Origin: an uncultured Bacteroidales bacterium
GTDB taxonomy: Bacteria > Bacteroidota > Bacteroidia > Bacteroidales > F082
Direction of reading: 5' to 3'
Assembly (NCBI GenBank): GCA_947303395.1
Contig: CAMYYD010000016.1
Location: forward strand, 1 to 45,173
Length of the DNA: 45,173 nt
In this document: positions 32,297 through 40,041 of the stretch, one piece after another
How positions within the stretch are numbered: the first letter of the stretch is position 1
Layout of the letters: each line of letters starts with the position of its first letter
Translations under genes and position numbers: made by a program
The notes under the pieces: generated by a model
What the model saw: the letters and a program-made list of their open reading frames with translations, nothing else
What the model was told of the DNA's origin: nothing
The model's database searches: none

Positions 32297-35026
32297 ATGA
32301 TTACAAAAGATACAGAAAAAATCTTCCTTTTGGATGCGTATGCGTTGATTTACAGGGCATTTTTCGCTTTGAACAAGAATCCTCGGATGACATCAAAAGG
32401 CTTGAATACGTCGGCGATTATCGGTTTTTTGAATACGCTTTACGAAGTTTTGAAAAATGAGAAACCGTCGCATATCGGTGTTGCTTTCGATTTGGGAGCT
32501 CCTACCATGCGCACTGAAAACTTCTGCGATTACAAGGCAAACCGCGAGGAGATGCCGCCAGATTTGAGAGCTTCGATACCATATATCATTGAAATTATCA
32601 AAGGTTTCAATATCCCGATTTATGCAGCGGAAGGCTATGAAGCCGACGATGTTATCGGTACTCTGGCGAAAAAAGCTGAAAAAGCAGGTTATCTCACATA
32701 TATGATGACGCCTGATAAGGATTTCGGTCAGCTGGTGAGCGACAATATTTTCATTTACAAACCGGCTAAGTTCAACGACCCGGCAACCATAATGGGACCG
32801 AAGGAAGTGTGCGAAAAATATGGCATAAACACTCCGACACAACTTATTGATATTCTTGGACTTTGGGGCGATGCAAGCGATAACATTCCTGGAATTCCTG
32901 GCGTTGGTGAGAAGACTGCTTCGAAATTTGTGCAGGAATACGGTTCATTGGAAGGCTTGCTTGAACACACCGACGATTTGAAAGGCAAGATGAAAGAAAA
33001 CGTCATCAATTTTGCCGATCAAGGTAGGATGTCGAAGATGCTGGCGACGATAAACATTGAGGCACCTGTTGAGTTTGATATTGAGGAATTGAAGGTGAAA
33101 CAGCCGAATTTGAAGGAGCTGCTGAGGATTTTTGAGGAGCTGGAGTTTAGGACGATGGCGAAGAGGTTAGTGACGGATTACGGAAAGAATGAGATAACAG
33201 ATAAAAGAGAAACAGAAACTATTAAAAAAACTGCGAAAACTGAAGCTGCACCAAAAGAATTGGATCTTTTTTCGGAGCTCTCAGGGAATTCAGAGGCCTC
33301 TGAGTACTCCTTGTTCTCTTCAAAGGATTCTGTTTCTTCGGTGGAGCATGATTATAAAACGGTTTCAACGGAAAAGGATCTTGAAAATTTGCTGAAGCTG
33401 CTTGAAAAAACAGAGATTTACGCAGTTGATATTGAAACTACGGGAATTTCATTTTCTGTTAAAGCGCACGAAGCGTTTTACGTTCCTTGTAGGGACGCGG
33501 CGACGCCATGTCCCTACGAACGATTTGAAAAAATCTTTTCTGATCCTTCAAAAACCATCATCGGTCACAACCTGAAATCGGTCATTGCAATTTTGCGAAA
33601 GCATGGTATCGAGCTGAAAAACAAGCTCTTCGACACAATGATCGCGCATTATCTCATTGAGCCTGAGCAGCGTCACACTATGGATTATCTCGCTGATGTG
33701 TATCTGAACTACACCGTGACTAATAATTCTGCCGAAAACGCCGATATCGCTTATCAGCTTTATGAAAAATTCAAACCAATTCTTATTGAAAATCAATTAG
33801 ATAAGCTGTTTAACGAGATAGAAATGCCGCTGGTTCCCGTGCTTGCAACTATGGAGGCAAACGGTGTGAAAATTGACAGCGATAACCTCAAGCAGATTAG
33901 CGAGCAGCAGGCGTTTGAGATTCAAGATATTGAAAATCAGATATTTGAGGCGGCAGGAATGCAGTTTAACATTGCTTCTCCAAAACAGCTTGGTGAGGTT
34001 TTGTTTGAGAAAATGAAGATTAAAACACCAGCCAAGAAGACGAAAACTGGTCAGTATCCGACGGGCGAAGAGGTGCTTCAAAAGATTATCAACGTGCACC
34101 CAATAATTCAGCAAATTCTTGATTATCGCGGACTTACAAAACTTAAATCGACTTACGTTGATGCGCTTCCGGCTTTGATAAGCAAAGAAGACGGTTTGGT
34201 ACATACATCTTATAATCAGGCGGTTACGGCAACGGGAAGATTGAGTTCAACGAATCCGAATTTGCAGAATATTCCGGTGAGAACCGACAAAGGTCGTGAA
34301 ATCCGTAAAGCTTTCGTGCCTCGTGATAAAAACCACATCCTTTTGGCGGCAGATTACTCGCAAATTGAGCTTCGAATCATCACGCATTTGAGTGGCGATC
34401 CTGCCATGAGCGAGGCTTTCCGTGAAGGTTTGGACATCCACGCGGCAACAGCGGCTCGAGTTTATAAAGTGCCGATTGACCAAGTCACGAAAGACATGCG
34501 TCGTCACGCAAAAGCTGTGAATTTCGGTATTATCTATGGAATGTCGGCCTTCGGATTGGCTGAAAGACTGGGCATTTCACGCTCGGAAGCGGCTTCGATT
34601 ATTGAAAATTATTTCAAGGAATACGTTGGTATTCAACAATATATCAAAAACAACATCGAGTTTGCACGTCAACATGGGTATGTGGAGACTATGCTCGGAA
34701 GGCGCCGTTATCTGCGCGATATCAACGCTCATAATAGTGTAGTGAGAAACTTCGCTGAACGCAACGCCGTGAACGCCCCTATCCAGGGAAGCTCCGCTGA
34801 CATGATTAAAATCGCAATGTCGAATATTTATAAAGCAATGAACGACAAGCAGTTACAATCGAAGATGATACTTCAGGTGCACGACGAACTTGTTTTTGAT
34901 GCGGTAAAAGATGAATTAGATACATTAAAAGAATTAGTTAACGATAAAATGGTAAACGCGCTGCCGCTGAACATCCCTGTGGTTGTGGAGCTGAACACGG
35001 GAGAGAATTGGCTTGAAGCGCACTAA
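32297..35026 (+). CDS. polA: DNA polymerase I, with repeat insertions and an altered proofreading domain
   Basis: A 909-aa Pol I. The 5' nuclease domain (about 1-290) has FLLDAYALIYRAFFAL, AEGYEADDVIGTLA, MTPDKDFGQL and DNIPGIPGVGEKTA. The polymerase domain has motif A (AADYSQIELRIITHLSGD), motif B (RRHAKAVNFGIIYGMS) and motif C (LQVHDELVFDA). The central 3'-5' exonuclease domain keeps AVDIETTG (residues about 375-382) and a later Asp in ENADIAYQL. The segment matching E. coli NLKYDRG reads NLKSVIA, so the Asp424 equivalent is missing, and Tyr497 is Ser. Two repeats lie in frame: a GAGNNCTC string over about residues 326-338 in the interdomain linker, and a family C palindrome over about 398-407 (CRDAATPCPY). 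Start at ATG 32297; the earlier TTG is less likely. Confidence 0.95.
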   Translation: MITKDTEKIFLLDAYALIYRAFFALNKNPRMTSKGLNTSAIIGFLNTLYEVLKNEKPSHIGVAFDLGAPTMRTENFCDYKANREEMPPDLRASIPYIIEIIKGFNIPIYAAEGYEADDVIGTLAKKAEKAGYLTYMMTPDKDFGQLVSDNIFIYKPAKFNDPATIMGPKEVCEKYGINTPTQLIDILGLWGDASDNIPGIPGVGEKTASKFVQEYGSLEGLLEHTDDLKGKMKENVINFADQGRMSKMLATINIEAPVEFDIEELKVKQPNLKELLRIFEELEFRTMAKRLVTDYGKNEITDKRETETIKKTAKTEAAPKELDLFSELSGNSEASEYSLFSSKDSVSSVEHDYKTVSTEKDLENLLKLLEKTEIYAVDIETTGISFSVKAHEAFYVPCRDAATPCPYERFEKIFSDPSKTIIGHNLKSVIAILRKHGIELKNKLFDTMIAHYLIEPEQRHTMDYLADVYLNYTVTNNSAENADIAYQLYEKFKPILIENQLDKLFNEIEMPLVPVLATMEANGVKIDSDNLKQISEQQAFEIQDIENQIFEAAGMQFNIASPKQLGEVLFEKMKIKTPAKKTKTGQYPTGEEVLQKIINVHPIIQQILDYRGLTKLKSTYVDALPALISKEDGLVHTSYNQAVTATGRLSSTNPNLQNIPVRTDKGREIRKAFVPRDKNHILLAADYSQIELRIITHLSGDPAMSEAFREGLDIHAATAARVYKVPIDQVTKDMRRHAKAVNFGIIYGMSAFGLAERLGISRSEAASIIENYFKEYVGIQQYIKNNIEFARQHGYVETMLGRRRYLRDINAHNSVVRNFAERNAVNAPIQGSSADMIKIAMSNIYKAMNDKQLQSKMILQVHDELVFDAVKDELDTLKELVNDKMVNALPLNIPVVVELNTGENWLEAH
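33273..33310 (+). repeat. Family D string of GAGNNCTC palindromes, copy 2 (in polA)
   Basis: Successive near-palindromes GAGCTC, GAATTC, GAGGCCTC and GAGTACTC, one to four bases apart. They are read in frame in the linker between the 5' nuclease and exonuclease domains, a place tolerant of insertions. It has the same style as 10409-10438. Confidence 0.55.
33489..33517 (+). repeat. Family C palindrome, copy 4, inside polA
   Basis: GTAGGGACG...TGTCCCTAC with an inner GGCGACGCC. It is read in frame as CRDAATPCPY in the exonuclease domain. The ends match the intergenic family C copies. Confidence 0.75.
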
Positions 35027-35028
35027 AA

Positions 35029-35107
35029 GACCTTAGACTTTAGACCTTAGACATTAGTTTTGAGAGGACTTTTGCTAAGGTCTAAAGTCTAACGTCTAAA
35101 GTCTAAA
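35029..35107. repeat. Family E tandem-word hairpin, copy 3
   Basis: The left arm has units like CTTAGAC and TTTAGAC (35029-35056). The right arm has the inverted units GTCTAAA, GTCTAAC (35075-35107). About 30 bp can pair with a few mismatches. It starts 2 nt after the polA stop and fills most of the gap to the YraN gene. Confidence 0.75.
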
Positions 35108-35118
35108 AACTAAAGTTT

Positions 35119-35493
35119 ATGGCTGAACACAATGATTTAGGAAGATTAGGCGAGCAGTTGGCTCGAGATTTTTTGATAGCGAAGGGTTATCAGATTTTGG
35201 AACAGAATTGGAGCTGCGGTCACAAAGAGATCGACATCATCGCGATGGATGGCAAAGAACTTGTGATAGTGGAGGTGAAAACACGTCGGGTGACGTTTCT
35301 TGTTGACCCTGAAGAGACTGTTGACAAATACAAGCAGAAATTTTTGATTTGGGCTGCGGAGTCGTATGTTGAGCGCAACAACCTCGATGTTGAGGTGCGT
35401 TTCGATATTGTGGCTATTGTGGTTGATAAAAATAACGAACATCGGATAGACCACATCGAAAATGCGTTCTACCCGATGTTAAGTCGCAGATAA
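35119..35493 (+). CDS. YraN/UPF0102 family nuclease-like protein
   Basis: A 124-aa protein of the YraN family, which has an endonuclease-like (Holliday-junction-resolvase-like) fold. Motifs: GRLGEQLARDFLIAKGYQIL, then ILEQNWSCGHKEIDIIAMDG (GHKEIDII holds the acidic pair) and LVIVEVKTRRV (ExK). Length is normal. The precise role in bacteria is not settled; DNA processing is inferred from the fold. It lies downstream of polA on the same strand after a family E hairpin and ends 8 nt before the convergent metG stop. Confidence 0.88.
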   Translation: MAEHNDLGRLGEQLARDFLIAKGYQILEQNWSCGHKEIDIIAMDGKELVIVEVKTRRVTFLVDPEETVDKYKQKFLIWAAESYVERNNLDVEVRFDIVAIVVDKNNEHRIDHIENAFYPMLSRR

Positions 35494-35501
35494 TCAATAG
35501 A

Positions 35502-37556
35502 TTATCCCACATTGCAGCCTGGTGCTACCATCTGGCTCGGAGTGACCACGACCAAACGGCCGTCTTTGTCCTCCGCCGAGAGTATCATGCCCTGACTTTC
35601 AACGCCTTTGAGCTTGCGCGGCTCGAAGTTGGCGATGAAACAGACCTGCTTCCCAACGAGAACCTGTGGGTCTGGGTAATACTTAGCTATTCCGCTCACG
35701 ATGGTACGTTTCTCCATGCCGTCGTCGATAAGGAACTGCAGCAGCTTGTCGGCTTTCGGCACCTTTGTGCATTCCAAAACGGTGCCCACGCGGATATCGA
35801 CCTTCATGAAGTCGTCGAAACTCACATTCGGCTTGACCTCGTTTGGTTTCCAAGCGTTGAGCTCGTTCTGTTTCTTGGTGTCTTCAAGCTTCTTGATCTG
35901 TGCTTCAACCACGCTGTCTTCAATCTTTTCGAAAAGCAACTCCGGCTGACCGATAACGTGACCTGCGTTGAGCAAAATCGTAGCGTCTGCCTGGTTCCAG
36001 CTTGTCACCTCGAGACCAATCATCTTCTGAAGCTTCTTTGCGCTGAACGGCAAGAAAGGTTCGCTCAAAATAGCAAGTTTTGCTACTATTTGCAACGAAA
36101 GCGCCATCACTGTCTTGGTGCGCTCAGGGTCGGTCTTGAACTGTTTCCAAGGCTCGTTTTCGGTGAGATAACGGTTGCCCAAACGTGCAAGGTTCATCAG
36201 TTCGCTCACGCCTTCGCGGAACTTGTAGTTTTCGATGAGTTTGCCAATCTTTTCAGGATATTGGTTCATCTCAGCGATGACTTCTTTGTCGCGGTCGTTG
36301 AGGTTTTCCAATGCCGGCACTGCACCTTCGTAATATTTGTGTGTCAAAACCAAAATACGGTTGACGAAGTTTCCGAAGATAGCCAATAACTCGTTGTTGT
36401 TTCTGTCCTGATAGTCCTTCCAAGTGAAGTTGTTATCTTTTGTCTCGGGAGCGTTGGCTGTCAGCACATAGCGTAAAATATCTTGTTTTCCAGGGAATTC
36501 CTGCAGATATTCATGCAACCAAACGGCCCAGTTACGAGATGTCGAGATCTTGTCGTTTTCGAGGTTCAGGAACTCGTTTGCCGGAACGTTTTCAGGCACT
36601 ATGTAGCCGTCGCCGTAGGCTTTGAGCATGCATGGGAAGATGATGCAGTGGAACACGATGTTGTCTTTTCCGATGAAATGCACCATCTTGGTGTCGTCCG
36701 ACTTCCACCATTTCTCCCAGTTGTCGCCTCGCTTCTCGCAGATTTCCTTGGTGTTTGAGATATATCCGATAGGAGCGTCAAACCAAACGTAGAGCACCTT
36801 GCCTTCGGCACCTTCAACAGGCACCGGCACGCCCCAGTCGAGGTCGCGGGTGACGGCACGGGGCTGCAGTCCGCCGTCGAGCCAGCTCTTCACCTGACCG
36901 TAAACGTTGGTCTTCCACTCTTTATGTCCTTCAAGAATCCACTGGCGGAGCCATGTCTCGTACTGTTCGAGTGGCAGATACCAGTGTTTCGTCATCTTTT
37001 TCACCAACTTGGCGCCGCTGATAGCTGAATGTGGGTCGATAAGCTCCTCGGGGCTGAGCGTGCTGCCGCATTTCTCGCACTGGTCGCCGTAAGCGCGGTC
37101 GTTGCCGCATTTCGGGCATGTTCCGATGATGTAGCGGTCGCTCAAGAACTTGTTGCGCTCAGGGTCAAAGAACTGCTCAGTCTCACGTTCGATGAACTTG
37201 CCTTCTTTGTACAGCTTCTCGAAGAACTCTGCCGCTGTGGCGTGATGAATCTTCGATGTTGTACGTGAGTAGATGTCATAGCTCATGCCGAAGTCCTCGA
37301 ATGATTTCTTAATCATCTCGTGGTAACGGTCGACGATATCCTGAGGTGTGACGCCTTCTTTTTCAGCTTTGATGGTGACAGGCACTCCGTGTTCGTCGGA
37401 ACCGCCGATAAACAGTACGTCTTCGCCTTTCATGCGGAGGTAGCGGACGTAGGTGTCGGCAGGGACGTAAACGCCGGCGAGGTGGCCGATGTGCACCGGG
37501 CCATTGGCGTAAGGAAGCGCTGTAGTTATCAGATAACGTTTGAAATTCTTTTCCAT
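35502..37556 (-). CDS. metG: Methionine--tRNA ligase
   Basis: A 684-aa class I methionyl-tRNA synthetase. The HIGH motif is in [18 protein letters not shown] near residue 20. A zinc knuckle with [18 protein letters not shown] lies near 140-165. The KMSKS-type loop is [13 protein letters not shown]. The last 110 residues are an EMAP/Trbp111-type tRNA-binding domain ([20 protein letters not shown]), as in dimeric bacterial enzymes. The frame opens from a TTG at 37580, but that codon is inside the promoter word, so the ATG at 37556 is used. A family F palindrome overlaps its -33 region. Confidence 0.96.
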   Translation of the reverse strand: MEKNFKRYLITTALPYANGPVHIGHLAGVYVPADTYVRYLRMKGEDVLFIGGSDEHGVPVTIKAEKEGVTPQDIVDRYHEMIKKSFEDFGMSYDIYSRTTSKIHHATAAEFFEKLYKEGKFIERETEQFFDPERNKFLSDRYIIGTCPKCGNDRAYGDQCEKCGSTLSPEELIDPHSAISGAKLVKKMTKHWYLPLEQYETWLRQWILEGHKEWKTNVYGQVKSWLDGGLQPRAVTRDLDWGVPVPVEGAEGKVLYVWFDAPIGYISNTKEICEKRGDNWEKWWKSDDTKMVHFIGKDNIVFHCIIFPCMLKAYGDGYIVPENVPANEFLNLENDKISTSRNWAVWLHEYLQEFPGKQDILRYVLTANAPETKDNNFTWKDYQDRNNNELLAIFGNFVNRILVLTHKYYEGAVPALENLNDRDKEVIAEMNQYPEKIGKLIENYKFREGVSELMNLARLGNRYLTENEPWKQFKTDPERTKTVMALSLQIVAKLAILSEPFLPFSAKKLQKMIGLEVTSWNQADATILLNAGHVIGQPELLFEKIEDSVVEAQIKKLEDTKKQNELNAWKPNEVKPNVSFDDFMKVDIRVGTVLECTKVPKADKLLQFLIDDGMEKRTIVSGIAKYYPDPQVLVGKQVCFIANFEPRKLKGVESQGMILSAEDKDGRLVVVTPSQMVAPGCNVG

Positions 37557-37577
37557 TTTGCAAAATTTTTCAAACTG

Positions 37578-37585
37578 CAAAGATA
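37578..37585 (-). promoter_or_regulatory. Promoter for metG, abutting a palindrome
   Basis: The minus strand reads TTATCTTTGCAG (TAnnTTTG), 21 nt before the ATG at 37556. The family F palindrome starts 6 nt upstream, covering the -15 to -33 zone, so it could act as an operator or simply carry the -33 bases. Confidence 0.5.
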
Positions 37586-37590
37586 AGAAT

Positions 37591-37662
37591 TTTTCAGATA
37601 ATGCAATAATTAGTCTCGAAATCTTTCCTATCTAAGGCCTGATTATTTGCATTATCTGAAAA
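37591..37662. repeat. Family F palindrome, copy 1
   Basis: Outer arms TTTTCAGATAATGCAATAAT and ATTATTTGCATTATCTGAAA around a central TAAGGCCTG-containing part. Compared with copies 2 and 3, the outer stem has changed bases on both sides (CAGATAATGC/GCATTATCTG instead of GAATATGC/GCATATTC), keeping the pairing. Confidence 0.75.
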
Positions 37663-37684
37663 TTAATACTATGTGAAGGCTTTT

Positions 37685-37757
37685 TCCGAATATGCAAAAA
37701 TCAGTCTGGGTAATTTCTTCGAAATCACCGCAAGGCCTGATTTTTTGCATATTCTAC
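37685..37757 (-). repeat. Family F palindrome, copy 2
   Basis: Outer arms TCCGAATATGCAAAAATCAG and CTGATTTTTTGCATATTC pair over about 18 bp. Inside is a second hairpin which, on the minus strand, reads GGTGATTTC-GAA-GAAATTACC. It begins 9 nt after the stop of the 753-aa surface protein gene. Confidence 0.8.
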
Positions 37758-37766
37758 AAAAACTTG

Positions 37767-40028
37767 TTATTTTTTCATGAATTTCATCGTTGCATTGCCG
37801 ATGGTGACAAAATACATTCCTTCTGGCAAGGATGAAACATCAATTTGATGGTTTTCAGATGTGATTTCGCCAATCATTAAGGTTTGTCCCATAATGTTTG
37901 TGATTCGATATTCTCCATAACTATCTGATGAAACATATATGATTCCTTCTGTTGGATTTGGATAAATTATGAAACCACTTGAAATTGATTCCGTAACAGA
38001 AGTAATATATTGCCATATGTCATCTATATGAACTTTAAAATGAGGAGTGTTGCTTCCGTCTGTGAACATATAAGATGTTGAAAAAGAGGCTATTATATCT
38101 TGATAAAAAGGCAAAGTGTCATTTTCGATTATACAATAAGGTTCAAAACCGTCTCCATGCGGATTATCGATAAAATACTCAAATCCATCCGAAACAATTG
38201 CTATATCAAGACCAATTGGAGGATATGGTCCCATAGGAGGATAACATGTCGGCTCGAGTTGCCCATATATACTTCTTTCACCGACACTCTCCAATTCTCT
38301 AATCTCGACAGTGTGAAACTCATTGCCATATATGTCGTAATGAATACCGCTGATTCCTGAAATTGTTGAAATAATATCTTCACCCCAAAGAGGTTCGTAC
38401 CAATGTTCATTGATTAGTTTATCGTTGGTTGTCAGAAAATAAACCTGAGTTTCATAGTTGCACGAAAGGCGGTTGATTTCATTAAAAGGTGTTGTTATAT
38501 ACAGTTCATTTGTTGTTATTGTAGTATTGAAATTCATATCAATGGGACCAATAACAGTACCAGGGAATACATCTAACAAATTGAATATTGGATAATCATA
38601 GCCATTTATAATCTCTATGGTTCCAATAAAAGTGTGAACATCTTCATTTATGGTTGTTCCATTAAAAACAATTGGTTCTTCGGTTTGTAACTCACCGTCA
38701 ATGGCTAATAAATAATACGGATTCCCATAAACATCAGTGATATGAGCATAACCCTGCCATCCAAATAGAGTATAACCAGTCATATAACTATGTGTTCCAT
38801 TTTTGTGGTTTTGTATGTCAACTACTTTGAAAGTATTACCATTATCATCCGACATGTCGTAGTACTTTCCAGAGACTTCTATCTCTGTGCCTAATTGGAT
38901 AGTGTCATATTTAATGATAAGCTCAGTGGCATCGGGATTTGGCCAAAAACCGTCGATCATCGTATAATAATAACTGTCATCACCAGTGGCTATTGCAAAC
39001 CGCATGTTATTAATGTTATTTTCGAAGTATGGAGCTTCTATTTTTGTTAAAGTGCCAGTGATACCTGATATTCCGTCAGAATTTGCCTGTGATTTCTTAC
39101 AATAGTAATCGTCATACAAAAAATAGAGATGGTTATCATTACCATTATAAAGATAGTAGTTTTTATTAGGGGTGATGGTCACTTCTTCTCCAACACCATA
39201 AAAATGCTCACCATGGTCTGTTGAATAAAACAATTTTACATGATTGCCGTCCGTATGTTCCATATGGTATACAATGCCGTAATCGGAAATCGCGATATCA
39301 TGAACCATGCCATATTCATTAGTTGTTCCGTCAATGAGGTAAAACCCGGGCTCATGATGAAATCCGCTTATTTGACCTCCGCAATTGCTCGCGATTATAC
39401 TCCCGTCAGGATGCATTATCATTTGATGTATCGAGGCTCTTTGAAAAGCGGCAAGATTCCAGTTTTGCATATTTGATAGTGAAGAACGGTATATGCCAGA
39501 TGTTGTTGCGTTAGAACTGTAAATACTGGCGAAAACATCATCAGTATCAGTAATTAAAACACAACTTATGTTACCATAACCTAATGTTTTCATTTCCCAT
39601 GTAGAGCCTCCATCTAATGTCCAAAATATTTCATTTGATGTCCAGCCCAAAAACACGTTGTTTGATTTAGAATACAAACCGCGGACCCAACTAGTTGCCG
39701 GTATAGGTGAAGTCTGTTGCCAACTGTCTCCATAGTCGTCCGAATATAAAACTATTGGATAATTAGTTATGAAAATCCTGTCATTTTTATTGATCGTACA
39801 ACCAAAAGCACGGACACATTGATCCTCAAGAACCATGTTAAATGTAGTGCCTGTGCCTTCGCTTTGAAAACGATATAAATCGCCATACGAAGCTGCAAAA
39901 ACGCTACCATCACTAGTAGTTCCTATATAATCACATCCATATATACTAAACGGTTTCCAGATGTTTTGTGCCGCCAGCGAGGTTAAGAGGCAGAGGCAAA
40001 TCGCTAAAATTGATAAAAACTTTTTCAT
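37767..40028 (-). CDS. Beta-propeller surface protein with T9SS type A sorting domain (cassette 2)
   Basis: A 753-aa secreted protein. Signal peptide MKKFLSILAICLCLLTSLAA. Residues about 25-330 have Asp-box (BNR-like) repeats such as YSDDYGDSWQQ, TLDGGSTWEM and STDHGEHFYG, typical of sialidase- or sortilin-like beta-propellers, though no sialidase catalytic residues were identified. A less recognisable beta-rich region follows (about 340-650). The last 70 residues are a T9SS type A sorting domain (IYPNPTEGIIYVSSD ... YRITNIMGQTLMIG ... SLPEGMYFVTIGN). It is 13 nt downstream of the 1063-aa gene and so probably co-transcribed with it. A family F palindrome follows its stop. Confidence 0.85.
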   Translation of the reverse strand: MKKFLSILAICLCLLTSLAAQNIWKPFSIYGCDYIGTTSDGSVFAASYGDLYRFQSEGTGTTFNMVLEDQCVRAFGCTINKNDRIFITNYPIVLYSDDYGDSWQQTSPIPATSWVRGLYSKSNNVFLGWTSNEIFWTLDGGSTWEMKTLGYGNISCVLITDTDDVFASIYSSNATTSGIYRSSLSNMQNWNLAAFQRASIHQMIMHPDGSIIASNCGGQISGFHHEPGFYLIDGTTNEYGMVHDIAISDYGIVYHMEHTDGNHVKLFYSTDHGEHFYGVGEEVTITPNKNYYLYNGNDNHLYFLYDDYYCKKSQANSDGISGITGTLTKIEAPYFENNINNMRFAIATGDDSYYYTMIDGFWPNPDATELIIKYDTIQLGTEIEVSGKYYDMSDDNGNTFKVVDIQNHKNGTHSYMTGYTLFGWQGYAHITDVYGNPYYLLAIDGELQTEEPIVFNGTTINEDVHTFIGTIEIINGYDYPIFNLLDVFPGTVIGPIDMNFNTTITTNELYITTPFNEINRLSCNYETQVYFLTTNDKLINEHWYEPLWGEDIISTISGISGIHYDIYGNEFHTVEIRELESVGERSIYGQLEPTCYPPMGPYPPIGLDIAIVSDGFEYFIDNPHGDGFEPYCIIENDTLPFYQDIIASFSTSYMFTDGSNTPHFKVHIDDIWQYITSVTESISSGFIIYPNPTEGIIYVSSDSYGEYRITNIMGQTLMIGEITSENHQIDVSSLPEGMYFVTIGNATMKFMKK

Positions 40029-40041
40029 AATTTATTAGTTT

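Noticed and set aside
37767..40028. Calling the Asp-box protein a sialidase
   Set aside because: Asp boxes occur in many propellers; no arginine triad or other sialidase catalytic residues could be identified.
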